Origin: Thermomonas sp.
GTDB taxonomy: Bacteria > Pseudomonadota > Gammaproteobacteria > Xanthomonadales > Xanthomonadaceae
Assembly: GCA_020692565.1 (NCBI GenBank)
Contig: JAIMKJ010000023.1
Span: 1 to 64,000 of the forward strand
Direction: 5' to 3'
Length of the DNA stretch: 64,000 nucleotides
Positions 54,049 through 62,573 of this stretch are shown here, in pieces (position 1 is the first letter of the stretch; each line of letters opens with the position of its first letter). A program made the position numbers and the translations under genes. The notes under the pieces are model-generated. The model was not told where the DNA came from. It saw only the letters and a list, made by a program, of their open reading frames with translations, and ran no database searches.

Positions 54049-56571
54049 ATGAAACTCTTCTCGCTGGCATGGCGCCAGCTCCGCCGCGACCTCGCCGCCG
54101 GCGACATCCGCATCCTGATCGCGGCGCTGGTGCTGGCGGTGATCGCGGTGACCTCGGTCGGTTTCGTGACCGATCGCGCCGGACGCGCCTTGGCGATCGA
54201 AGCGAACCGTCTGCTCGGCGGCGATGCGGTGGTGCGCGGAGACGCGCCCATCGCCGGGAAGATCCGCGACGCATCGCAGGCCGGTGGGCTCCGTCGCACC
54301 GACATCGTCGAGTTGCCGACGATGATCCGGCTCGGCCGCGGCGACACCGCGCAGTTGAAGCTCGGCGAGCTGCGCGCGCTGGGCGAAGGCTTTCCGCTGC
54401 GCGGGCAGTTCCGCATCGTCGATACGAACGGCGAACGTAATGTCGACGGCGCACCCGCGCCCGGCACACTGTGGCTCAGTCGCGCCGGCGCCGATGCGCT
54501 GGGCGCAAAGCCCGGCGACGTCATCGGCATCGGCGGTGTCGAGCTGCGCCTCGCGGCGCTGGTGCTGCAGGAACCCGACGGCGCCATCGATTATTTCAAC
54601 GTCGCGCCGAAGGTCTTCATCGCGCTCGGCGATCTGCCCGCGACCGGCCTGATCCAGCCCGGCAGCCGCGTGGGCTACAAACTGGTGATCGCGGGCGAGG
54701 CGCCTGCGGTCGAAGCCTTCAGCAAGACGGCGCGCGCGTCGCTGGCGCGCGGGCAACGTCTGGAAACCATCGCCGACGCGCGTCCCGAAATCCGTTCGGC
54801 CCTGGATCGCGCCGGACGTTTCCTGGGCCTGGCCGCGCTGGTGTCGGTGGTGCTGGCCGCGGTCGCGGTGGCGATGGCCGCGCGCCGGCACAGCGAACGG
54901 CATCTGTCCGGCGCGGCGGTGATGCGCTGCCTCGGCGCCAGCCAGCGCACGCTCGCCGCGATCCACATCGGCGAACTGCTGATCCTCGGCGTCGTCGCCA
55001 GTTTCATCGGGATTGTCATTGCCTTCGCGCTGCAGTGGGGCGTCGGCGTGTGGCTGGCGAACGAACTGAGGGTGGACATTCCGCCGGCCAGCGTGTGGCC
55101 GGCGCTGCAGGGTTTCGCGACGGGTATCGTCGTGCTGCTGTCGTTCGGGGCGCCGCCGGTGCTGGCGCTGCGTCGCGTGCCTGCGCTGCGCGTGCTGCGT
55201 CGTGATCTCGACGCGACCGAGCCCAGCGCGTGGCTGGTGGCGCTGGCCGGCTTCGGCGGACTCGGCGCGCTGCTGTGGTGGCAGGCGGGCTCGGCCACGC
55301 TGGGGCTGACGATGCTGCTGGGCATCGTCGCCACGCTGGCGGCGCTGGCGCTGATCGCGTACGGCCTGATCCTGCTGGTGCGGCGCATGCGTTCGCGCCT
55401 GCGCGGCAGCCTGCGCTACGGCCTCGCCAATGTCAGCCGCCGCGCCGGCACCAGCATCGCGCAGGTGTCCGCACTGGGACTGGGATTGATGGCGCTGCTG
55501 CTGTTGACCTTCGTGCGCACCGATCTGCTCGACCGCTGGCGGCTGTCGCTGTCGGACGACGCGCCGAACCGGTTCGTCATCAACGTGCAGCCCGACCAGC
55601 TCGACGGCGTGCGCGAGTACATGTTTTCGCAAGGCGTGGCATCGCAGGGCGCCGGAGCGCTGAAGCTGTATCCGATGATCCGCGGCCGTCTGGTCGAACA
55701 CAACGGCAAGCCGGTGACCGGCGATGCCTACGCCGCCGATGGCGACCGCGCGCGGCGGCTGGCCGAGCGCGAGTTCAATCTGTCCTCGGCCGAAAGCCTG
55801 GGCGACGACAACAAGATCGTCGCCGGCAAGCTGTGGCCGCCGAAACGCCTCGCCAGGCCGGAAATCTCGGTGGAACAGGAATTCGCCGAATCGCTGAAGT
55901 GGAAGCTGGGCGACCGCGTGGCCTTCGACATCGCCGGCCAGCGCTTCGAGGCGACCATCACCAGCCTGCGCACCGTCGAGTGGGAAAGCTTCAAGCCGAA
56001 TTTCTTCGTGATCGCATCGCCCGGCGCGCTGGACGACTATTCCGCCAGCTACATCACCGCGGTGAAGGTGCCGCCGGAACGCACGACGTTCACCGCCGGA
56101 CTTGTGCAGCGCTTCCCGAATCTCTCGGTGATCGATGTCGACGCCATCCTCACCCAGGTGAAGAGCATCGGCGACCAGGTGGCGATGGTGGTGCAGGTGG
56201 TGTTCTGGTTCTCGCTGGCGGCCGGCGTGCTGGTGCTGCTGGCCGCGGTGAGCGCGAGCCAGGACGAGCGCCTGCGCGAAGGCGGCGTGATGCGCGCGCT
56301 GGGCGGCAGCCGCAGGCAGCTGCGGATGGCGCAGGCGTCGGAGTTCGCGGTGATCGGCCTGCTGTCCGGCGTAGTGGCCGCGATCGCGGCGTCGATCCTG
56401 GCCGGCGTGGTCGCCGTGCAGGTCTTCGATCTGCCGTTCGAGATCAACTGGGGCATGGCCGCGGCGGGTGCTGCGTTGGGCATGCTCGCGGCGCTGGCGG
56501 CGGGCCTGTTCGCGACCCGTCGAGTCCTGGACGCGCCGCCATCGCTGGTCTTGCGGGAGTTGGATGCCTGA
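54049..56571 (+). CDS. ABC transporter permease, YbbP/FtsX family
   Basis: An 840-residue protein with ten helices: an N-terminal helix (LIAALVLAVIAVTSVGFVT), a periplasmic domain (about 45-230), a first FtsX core of three or four helices (LAALVSVVLAAVAVAMAAR, FAVLALRRV), another block of two to four helices, a second periplasmic domain (about 470-690), and a terminal FtsX domain (VFWFSLAAGVLVLLAAVSASQDERLREGGVMRALGGSRRQL). It pairs with the YbbA-like ATPase; the transported or sensed molecule is not known. Start at 54049 gives the canonical MKLFSLAWRQLRRDLAAGD. Confidence 0.92.
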   Translation: MKLFSLAWRQLRRDLAAGDIRILIAALVLAVIAVTSVGFVTDRAGRALAIEANRLLGGDAVVRGDAPIAGKIRDASQAGGLRRTDIVELPTMIRLGRGDTAQLKLGELRALGEGFPLRGQFRIVDTNGERNVDGAPAPGTLWLSRAGADALGAKPGDVIGIGGVELRLAALVLQEPDGAIDYFNVAPKVFIALGDLPATGLIQPGSRVGYKLVIAGEAPAVEAFSKTARASLARGQRLETIADARPEIRSALDRAGRFLGLAALVSVVLAAVAVAMAARRHSERHLSGAAVMRCLGASQRTLAAIHIGELLILGVVASFIGIVIAFALQWGVGVWLANELRVDIPPASVWPALQGFATGIVVLLSFGAPPVLALRRVPALRVLRRDLDATEPSAWLVALAGFGGLGALLWWQAGSATLGLTMLLGIVATLAALALIAYGLILLVRRMRSRLRGSLRYGLANVSRRAGTSIAQVSALGLGLMALLLLTFVRTDLLDRWRLSLSDDAPNRFVINVQPDQLDGVREYMFSQGVASQGAGALKLYPMIRGRLVEHNGKPVTGDAYAADGDRARRLAEREFNLSSAESLGDDNKIVAGKLWPPKRLARPEISVEQEFAESLKWKLGDRVAFDIAGQRFEATITSLRTVEWESFKPNFFVIASPGALDDYSASYITAVKVPPERTTFTAGLVQRFPNLSVIDVDAILTQVKSIGDQVAMVVQVVFWFSLAAGVLVLLAAVSASQDERLREGGVMRALGGSRRQLRMAQASEFAVIGLLSGVVAAIAASILAGVVAVQVFDLPFEINWGMAAAGAALGMLAALAAGLFATRRVLDAPPSLVLRELDA

Positions 56572-56626
56572 ACCAAGCGCGCATGGAGGCGGGAAGTCTC
56601 CATGCGCGTCACGCTGCCGCAATCGC

Positions 56627-57718
56627 TCAGGCGCGCGCCGGGCCGCTGCGTTCGATCGCGATCTGCGGTTGTTCCTGGCCGTTCGCGGATTGCAGCTGTG
56701 CGACCTGCTCGGCGGTCGGCATCTTCGGATTCGCCGTGTCGATCATGGCCGACTTGCTGGCCGGAGATGACGGATCGCCCTGCACGGCGAACAAGCTGTT
56801 CTCGAATTTGCCGGGAATGATCTCGACCGGTTTGGCCGGGTCGAATTTCGCGTCCGCGGCCGACAGCGTCAATGCCGCAGCGAGCGTATCCGGCGCTTGT
56901 CCGCTGCGCTGTTGCGGAGTCATCTCGCCCAGCTTCCCGGCCAGGTCGGTGTACATCCTGTGGTACGGATGACTGGGTGCGTCAAGGCCGCTGGCCAGAC
57001 GATCGGGAGCGGCAGGGCTGTCGTCGTTGACCGACACCTTGCCGGCCTTGCGCAGAGTGTCCTGTATCCACTTGCCGGTCTCCTCCAAAGAGCCGTTGAG
57101 ATCGGCGGAGTTGATCTTCGGCATCCGCGGCATGCCCAACTCGTCGGCGACGTAATTCGTGGCCGCCTCGCTCGTCACTTTGAGCTTGGTGCTTTTGTCC
57201 AGCTCGATATTATTGGCGCCTTTGTAGTGGCTCGTGGCCCAGTCCAGGCAGAACTTGTCGACGTGATCGTTGAGGATCTCCTTCAGCTCTCCCTGCCGCT
57301 CACGACTCAGGCCTGCGCTGCCTGGAGTGTAGGTGAACTGGATGCCGCCGTTGATCTTGCCATTGGTGGCGGATTCGCCGTTGAGACCTGCCGACACGTC
57401 GACGACATTTTTGACTTTGCCGTCGCCGCCGATCTCGCCGCCATGATTCGAGCTGCCGCCGCGCTCACCCATGAGATTCACCCCGATCGTCGAAAAGCGG
57501 CCGGGTGAACCGTCTGCGACCAGTTCGTTCTTGACGATGCCGGCCAGCGCTTCCTTGTTTTTCATCAGCGCGATTAGCATCGGAAGCCGGTCGTTGCCGC
57601 CCAAGCCTGTGTCGACAATGCTGACATTGAAGGTGCCATTATCCTGGGGCGTGAAGTTCAGCTGCAACTGCGGTTTCTTGAGTTCGGTAATCGAGATGGT
57701 GTTGACCTTGTCGTTCAT
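56627..57718 (-). CDS. Candidate X-T4SS effector with C-terminal XVIPCD
   Basis: A 363-residue protein. The C-terminal 118 residues (from about 246) carry the features of the Xanthomonas VirB-interacting protein conserved domain: SHPYHRMYTDLAGKLGEM, TLAAALTLSA, and LFAVQGD (FAVQG at 310-314) followed by a DP/SxxxSxxI-DTA pattern, MPTAEQVAQLQ and a Gln-rich tail. XVIPCD proteins are recruited by VirD4 and injected into rival bacteria by the X-T4SS. The N-terminal part (1-245) begins MNDKVNTISITELKKPQLQL and has no domain I can recognise; it is rich in Gly/Asn/Asp and has lower GC than neighbours. No gene for an immunity lipoprotein is adjacent. Start at 57718 follows an AGGGGGAA. Confidence 0.7.
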   Translation of the reverse strand: MNDKVNTISITELKKPQLQLNFTPQDNGTFNVSIVDTGLGGNDRLPMLIALMKNKEALAGIVKNELVADGSPGRFSTIGVNLMGERGGSSNHGGEIGGDGKVKNVVDVSAGLNGESATNGKINGGIQFTYTPGSAGLSRERQGELKEILNDHVDKFCLDWATSHYKGANNIELDKSTKLKVTSEAATNYVADELGMPRMPKINSADLNGSLEETGKWIQDTLRKAGKVSVNDDSPAAPDRLASGLDAPSHPYHRMYTDLAGKLGEMTPQQRSGQAPDTLAAALTLSAADAKFDPAKPVEIIPGKFENSLFAVQGDPSSPASKSAMIDTANPKMPTAEQVAQLQSANGQEQPQIAIERSGPARA

Positions 57719-58034
57719 TTCGGTTCCCCCTTGAACCTGTATGGATAGCGCCGGGCCTCTGGCTGGGCCGTATTGCGCCTTGTGCGGCGAGCTCGGAAGG
57801 TGATAACGCAGATCATTCCGCCAACAGGACATTCGTGACGTGGTTGCTGCGCGAACTCAACCAGGAGGCTTCCAAGCTGGCCAGGCCGAATCAGCTTGTG
57901 CCGCAATCGATGCCCTCAGTAGCAATGAAACAAGTCATTTCCCGTACGAGTGCCTTCAGGCTCGATGGAATCTTGTCCAACCCATCGCGCCTGAAGACGC
58001 TCCTGCGAGGCGGGAGAAGCACGGCCCACGCAGA
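57719..58034. other. Intergenic region upstream of the XVIPCD gene
   Basis: 316 bp between the XVIPCD gene and the membrane-protein gene. It contains the promoter of the effector presumably, but I find no clear -10/-35, no hairpin and no believable immunity gene. A plus-strand ORF of about 70 codons at 57835-58050 overlaps the next gene and lacks a signal peptide. Confidence 0.5.
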
Positions 58035-58706
58035 TCATTCCTCGGCGTAGGCCTTCAACGCATCCAGTTCCGCCTGCGCCTTGCGCAGACTGCCGCCCAC
58101 GGCGTTGTCCTGCATGCGTTTGGCCAAGGCTTCACGCCCGGGCCGTTGCAGCCAGCGATGGAAGGCCCAGGTCGCGAGCATGCCGGCAGTGCCGCCTGCG
58201 ATGCATAGCCAGATCCAGAGCGGCAGCCCCGATTCGCCGGTTTGCGCATTGTGCAGCGAAGCGACGGCCATCGGCGGCAACACCCACAGCAGCCACCATG
58301 GCAATCCGATCACCATGCCGCTGATGAGGTAGGCCTTGCGCAAGGATGCGAGGCGCTGCTGCAGCTCCAGCACGGGCAAGTTGTGGTCGATCCTGACGAT
58401 GCGACCCAGCACGACGACCGCCGCGATGATCGTGAGCACGCCGTAGACGTGGAAGACGATCCCGGCCAGCAGCATCGGCACGATCGCAGCGAAAGTCTTC
58501 CACATGCCGACGCCGACAATCACGCTGCCAGCGCCGAAAAAGATCTGCACGATCTGTCCGATCATCAAGGGCCGCAGACTGGCGCGGATACGCCCGATCC
58601 TGCGCTCGTGCAGTTCGGCCAGTTGCAGCGCGTTCTGCTGCTGCAGCCGCGCGTCGAGCGTTTTCCAGGCGAGTTTCAGGTCGTCGAGTTCCATGGTGGT
58701 ATCCAT
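58035..58706 (-). CDS. Membrane protein, possible partner of the ECF sigma factor
   Basis: A 223-residue protein with an N-terminal soluble helix (MELDDLKLAWKTLDARLQQQ, start possibly at 58694), then four membrane helices (about residues 47-67, 70-100, 127-150, 163-185) and a basic C-terminal helix. It follows an ECF sigma gene by 25 bp on the same strand. The opening WKTLDARL resembles cytoplasmic start of anti-sigma-like membrane proteins of several families, but no anti-sigma domain is recognised; calling it an anti-sigma factor is inference from gene order. Confidence 0.8.
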   Translation of the reverse strand: MDTTMELDDLKLAWKTLDARLQQQNALQLAELHERRIGRIRASLRPLMIGQIVQIFFGAGSVIVGVGMWKTFAAIVPMLLAGIVFHVYGVLTIIAAVVVLGRIVRIDHNLPVLELQQRLASLRKAYLISGMVIGLPWWLLWVLPPMAVASLHNAQTGESGLPLWIWLCIAGGTAGMLATWAFHRWLQRPGREALAKRMQDNAVGGSLRKAQAELDALKAYAEE

Positions 58707-58731
58707 CGTGCTGTTGTCCCGGTGATTGGAT

Positions 58732-59271
58732 TCAGTTGAATGCGGGATCCGCGATCTGCTCGCGGATCCGCTGCTTCAGGCGATTGAGTTTGGTGGCGAC
58801 GTTGCTTTCGCTGATGCCGATCACTTCGGCGATCTCGCGCTGGCTGCGGTCTTCCATCCACAGCAGCAGCAAGGCCCGGTCCATCGGCGATTGCCGGTCG
58901 ATCACCGCATACAGCGCGCGCAACTGCTGATCGGCTTCGTGCTGCGCGGTAGCGTCGTCCACCGCGAAGCCCGGGTGGCTGTCGTGCTCTTCGTCCAGCG
59001 GCACCGCGGGGACACGGCTGCCGCTGCTGCGGACATGCGAGATCGCCACATTCAGCGCGATCCGGTACATCCAGGTCGAGAACGGTCGCGCCGGGTCGTA
59101 GCCGGGGAACGCGCGCCACAGCTGGGCGGCGATCTCCTGGGCCAGATCCTGGCGATCGTCGCGATGGCGGCAGTAGGTGGCCGCCACCTTTAACACGATG
59201 CCGCGGTGCTGTTCCAGCAGGGCGGCGAAGCGGGTTTGCGGCGAATCCATGGCGTCGGCGGTCGCGGTCAC
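58732..59271 (-). CDS. ECF-type RNA polymerase sigma factor
   Basis: A 179-residue sigma-70 family protein with region 2 (DDRQDLAQEIAAQLWRAF, FSTWMYRIALNVA) and region 4 (DRALLLLWMEDRSQREIAEVIGISESNVATKLNRLKQRI). Start possible at 59271 or the second Met (59250). The target promoter is unknown. It heads a two-gene unit with the membrane protein. The sequence also has an acidic linker DEEHDSHPGFAVDD between the domains. Confidence 0.93.
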   Translation of the reverse strand: MTATADAMDSPQTRFAALLEQHRGIVLKVAATYCRHRDDRQDLAQEIAAQLWRAFPGYDPARPFSTWMYRIALNVAISHVRSSGSRVPAVPLDEEHDSHPGFAVDDATAQHEADQQLRALYAVIDRQSPMDRALLLLWMEDRSQREIAEVIGISESNVATKLNRLKQRIREQIADPAFN

Positions 59272-59388
59272 GGGCTGGAATCAGTGGAGAGGATGCTCAC
59301 ATGATTCGCAGCGGCGCGGGAAACATCACGCGACTGACATAAAATGCCCCGATGACACCTTCCCCGATTTGCCGCCGAGGCCGCCGCG

Positions 59389-60558
59389 ATGGCCGCTGAC
59401 ACCCGCGATCCTGCGCTCGAAACCCTGTTCCTGCCGTTCGAGCACGGTCTGTTGAAATGGCCGGCAGAGGGGGGCGCACCGGCTTCCACCGTCTTGTTCC
59501 TGCGCGCGCGCGATGGCTGGCCGCTGCGTCAGCAGTCGCGGCCGGGGCTGATCTGCGAGCAGAGCTTCAAGCCCGACGCCGAGGCGCTGGAGCGGTCCGG
59601 CTGGACGGTCGCCGATCCGGGCGATGCGGTTCCCGATACGCGCCATGCACTGGTGCTGGTGCTGCCTCCGCGACAGCGCGACGAGGCCCGCGCGTTGTTC
59701 GCGCAGGCGCTGCAGCGCTGCGCGCCCGGCGGGTTCGTCGTGGCCTGCATCGCCAACGACGACGGCGCGAAGTCGGGCGAAGGCGACTTCAGAAAACTGT
59801 GCGGGCTCGACGGCAACCTCACCAAGCATCACTGCCGCGTGTTCTGGGTCAAGCGCGACGATGCGAAGATCGATGCGGCTCTGCTCGCGCAATGGTCGAC
59901 GCTCGACGCCGTGCGCCCGATCCTCGGCGGACGTTTCGTGAGCCGTCCCGGCGTATTCGCCTGGGATCGCATCGATCCGGCCTCGCAATTGCTGGCCGAA
60001 CATCTTCCGGCGGATCTCCGCGGACGCGCCGCCGATCTCGGTGCGGGCTACGGCTATCTCTCCGACGAACTGTTGAAGCGCTGCCCGGGCATCGCATCGT
60101 TGGATCTCTACGAAGCCGAGGCGCGCGCGCTCGAACTGGCGCGGCGCAATCTCGCTGATGCCGCCGCGCGGCTGCCGCTGCGTTATGTCTGGCAGGACGT
60201 GACTGCGGGACTGTCCGAAACCTACGACGTCATCGTCACCAATCCGCCGTTCCACGCGCAGCAGAGCGCCGCACGCCCCGACATCGGCCGCGCGTTCATC
60301 GCTGCCGCGGCCGCGGCGCTGGTGCCGGGCGGCCGGCTGTGGCTGGTGGCGAATCGCAATCTGCCCTACGAACTCGAACTGGACGCGAATTTCGGCAGCG
60401 TGCGCATCGTCGCCCAGCAGCAGGGCTTCAAGATCATCGAAGCGATCAAGGCCGTGGCTGCGACGCTGCAGCGCGCAACGCCCGCGCCGGCAGCCAGACA
60501 CAAGAAGCGCGCGCCCAGTCGCGCCGCCGAAGCGCGCAACTGGCGCGGCGACGCATGA
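59389..60558 (+). CDS. rsmC: 16S rRNA (guanine-N2)-methyltransferase RsmC-type
   Basis: A 389-residue class I SAM-dependent methyltransferase in the two-domain RsmC layout: an N-terminal pseudo-methyltransferase half and a C-terminal catalytic half with RAADLGAGYGYLSDELLKR (SAM motif I) and VIVTNPPFHAQQ (motif IV, N-P-P-F). The C-terminal Lys/Arg-rich tail (ARHKKRAPSRAAEARN) is an addition. It would methylate 16S rRNA at G1207. A TAAAAT at 59340-59345 could be the -10 element. The stop overlaps the rsuA start. Confidence 0.88.
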   Translation: MAADTRDPALETLFLPFEHGLLKWPAEGGAPASTVLFLRARDGWPLRQQSRPGLICEQSFKPDAEALERSGWTVADPGDAVPDTRHALVLVLPPRQRDEARALFAQALQRCAPGGFVVACIANDDGAKSGEGDFRKLCGLDGNLTKHHCRVFWVKRDDAKIDAALLAQWSTLDAVRPILGGRFVSRPGVFAWDRIDPASQLLAEHLPADLRGRAADLGAGYGYLSDELLKRCPGIASLDLYEAEARALELARRNLADAAARLPLRYVWQDVTAGLSETYDVIVTNPPFHAQQSAARPDIGRAFIAAAAAALVPGGRLWLVANRNLPYELELDANFGSVRIVAQQQGFKIIEAIKAVAATLQRATPAPAARHKKRAPSRAAEARNWRGDA

Positions 60559-61268
60559 AACTGCTGAAGCTCATCGCCAACCTGGGTTACGGCAGCCGCA
60601 AGCAGGTGACCGCGCTGTTCCGCGAGGGCCGCATCGCCGACGCCGACGGCGAGCCGCTCTACACCGACGACGAACTCGGCGTGCAGGCCGCCTACGAGGC
60701 GATCCGCGTCGATGGCGAACCGCTCGACCCACCGCAGGGCCTGCTGTTGATGCTGCACAAGCCGCCCGGCTATGTGTGTTCGACCAAGGACAAAGGGCGA
60801 CTGATCTACGATCTGTTGCCGCCGCGTTTCCGATTGCGCGACCCGGTGCTGTCCACCGTGGGGCGGCTCGATCGCGACACCAGCGGTCTATTGCTGTTGA
60901 CCGACGATGGTGCGCTGCTGCACCGGATCATTTCGCCGAAATCGGCGTTGTCGAAAGTCTACGAAGCGACGCTCGCCGAACCGCTGCGCGGCGACGAAGC
61001 GGCGATCTTCGCCAGCGGCACGCTGATGCTGGAATCCGAGCAGAAGCCGCTGTTGCCCGCGGCGCTCGAGGTGCTGGAACCGCAGCGCGCGCGGTTGACC
61101 CTGCACGAAGGCCGCTACCACCAGGTGCGGCGGATGTTCGCGGCGATGGGCAACCACGTCGATGCGTTGCACCGGGTATCGGTGGGCGGGCTGGCGCTGG
61201 GCGATCTTCCGGCGGGCGAGTGGCGTGCGCTGGACGATGCGGATCGGGTGAAGTTGTTGGCGGGTTGA
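60555..61268 (+). CDS. rsuA: 16S rRNA pseudouridine(516) synthase family
   Basis: A 237-residue protein: an S4-type N-terminus (KLLKLIANLGYGSRKQVTALFREGRI) then the RsuA/RluB/E/F catalytic core with VGRLDRDTSGLLLLTDDGALLHRI (catalytic Asp) and KVYEATL, ending RYHQVRRMFAAMGNHVDALHRVSVGGLALGDLPAGEWR. It isomerises a uridine in rRNA; RsuA itself targets U516 of 16S, but the related RluE/RluB cannot be excluded. Start overlaps the rsmC stop (ATGA at 60555-60558). Confidence 0.9.
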   Translation: MKLLKLIANLGYGSRKQVTALFREGRIADADGEPLYTDDELGVQAAYEAIRVDGEPLDPPQGLLLMLHKPPGYVCSTKDKGRLIYDLLPPRFRLRDPVLSTVGRLDRDTSGLLLLTDDGALLHRIISPKSALSKVYEATLAEPLRGDEAAIFASGTLMLESEQKPLLPAALEVLEPQRARLTLHEGRYHQVRRMFAAMGNHVDALHRVSVGGLALGDLPAGEWRALDDADRVKLLAG

Positions 61269-61344
61269 ATCGCGCTGTCGATGCAATTCATGGAGCGAAT
61301 TGCAATCTCGACGTAATCCATAGGGTGCGCCAGTTCGCGATCGG

Positions 61345-61899
61345 TTATTCCGCCAGCAGTTTGTTGAAACCATCGAGTCCCAGCTTCGCCATCGTGTCGA
61401 GATTGCGTTCGACGATGACATCCGCGTCGGGATAGGCGGCCACGGCTTTGTCCAGGCTCGCTTCGCGCAGCAGATGCAGGGTGGGGTAGGGCGCGCGATT
61501 GGTGCAGTTGCCCGGGTCTTCGGGCTCGCTGTCGGCGAACCGGTACTGCGGGTGGAAGCTTGCGACCTGCAGTTCGCCGTCCAGATCCAGCGCTTCGATC
61601 AGTGCGTCGACGCGATCGAGGAAGTCGTTGTAGTCGAGGAAGTCGGTCAGCACCCGCGGATGCACCAGCAAGGTGGTGTCGATCTCGTCCGCAGGCGTGT
61701 CGCGCAACCTCAGCAGCTCTTCGGCGAGTTCTTCCAGCAGATCTTCCGGCAGTTCGGCGTCGCTCAGCACGAAGCGCACCTGCTGTTTGACGTACACCGC
61801 TTTCGCGAACGGGCAGAGGTTGAGCCCGATCACCGCGCGTTCCAGCCAGCGGCGGGTGGCGGCGATGTCTTCGGGCACGCTTTCGCCGTCCTGACTCAT
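61345..61899 (-). CDS. DUF1415 family protein
   Basis: A 184-residue acidic protein with the family core: TRRWLERAVIGLNLCPFAKAV, then LLVHPRVLTDFLDYNDFLDRVD and APYPTLHLLREASLDKAVAAYPDAD. The conserved Cys-Pro-Phe-Ala motif and a His suggest a redox or metal site; function unknown. It lies 7 bp downstream of yajQ on the same strand. Confidence 0.9.
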   Translation of the reverse strand: MSQDGESVPEDIAATRRWLERAVIGLNLCPFAKAVYVKQQVRFVLSDAELPEDLLEELAEELLRLRDTPADEIDTTLLVHPRVLTDFLDYNDFLDRVDALIEALDLDGELQVASFHPQYRFADSEPEDPGNCTNRAPYPTLHLLREASLDKAVAAYPDADVIVERNLDTMAKLGLDGFNKLLAE

Positions 61900-61906
61900 C
61901 GCCGAA

Positions 61907-62389
61907 TCAATCGCGGAAATTGTCGAACTGCAGCGGTCGCTCGAATTCCATGCCGCGCAGCAGGGCCATCGCGGCCTGCAGGTCGTCGCGCTTCTTGCCG
62001 TTGACCCGCAGCTTGTCGCCGTTGATCTGGGTGTCGACCTTGAGCTTGGCGTCCTTGATCGCGGCCTGGATCTTCTTCGCCAGATCGCGTTCGATGCCCT
62101 GCTGCACCTTGATCTTCTGCCGCGCACCCGCCAGGTTGGTGTCGATGTCGCCGGCGTCGAGGCAGCGGGCATCGATCTTCCGGGCGATCATCCGCAGACG
62201 CAGGATGTCCTGCATCTGTTGCAGCTGGAATTCGCTGGGCGCGGTGAGCGCGATGGTGTCGTCTTCGAGCGCGAAGGTGGCGTCCACGCCCTTGAAGTCG
62301 AAGCGCGTGGTGAGCTCGCGGCTGGCCTGGTCGACGGCGTTGGTGAGTTCGTGCAAGTCGACTTCGGACACGATATCGAATGAGGGCAT
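61907..62389 (-). CDS. yajQ: YajQ family nucleotide-binding protein
   Basis: A 160-residue protein beginning MPSFDIVSEVDLHELTNAVDQASREL, with the two ferredoxin-like repeats of YajQ (SEFQLQQMQDILRLRMIARKIDARC, KIKVQQGIERDLAKKIQAAIKDAKLKVDTQINGDKLRVNGKKRDDLQAAMALLR). In Xanthomonas campestris a YajQ protein binds cyclic di-GMP and affects virulence gene control (established for that species). It may act the same way here. Cotranscribed with DUF1415. Confidence 0.95.
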   Translation of the reverse strand: MPSFDIVSEVDLHELTNAVDQASRELTTRFDFKGVDATFALEDDTIALTAPSEFQLQQMQDILRLRMIARKIDARCLDAGDIDTNLAGARQKIKVQQGIERDLAKKIQAAIKDAKLKVDTQINGDKLRVNGKKRDDLQAAMALLRGMEFERPLQFDNFRD

Positions 62390-62450
62390 GGCGGCGGCGT
62401 TGCGATTGGGGTGCGTAGGTTAACCGATCGTGGTGCTTGCCCCGACGGAT

Positions 62451-62573
62451 CGTAGGGCGGGGCCTGGCCCGCCATTACGACTTACCCGATCGTTTCGGCA
62501 TTGATCGAAGCGACTTCGCTGATTGCGGCCTTCAGCGGCATTGCCGCAATGGCGGGCCAGGGCCCGCTCTACG
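62451..62573. repeat. Imperfect 26-bp inverted repeat
   Basis: CGTAGGGCGGGGCCTGGCCC plus GCCATT at 62451-62476 is complementary at 24 of 26 positions to 62548-62573. It is another GTAGGGCGGG-type dispersed palindrome of Xanthomonads, placed directly after the OmpA-like gene's stop and before yajQ. It may double as a terminator. Confidence 0.7.

Noticed and set aside
57835..58050. Possible small plus-strand gene next to the XVIPCD gene as its immunity gene
   Set aside because: Overlaps the membrane-protein gene on the other strand, no lipoprotein or signal sequence, no credible Shine-Dalgarno.
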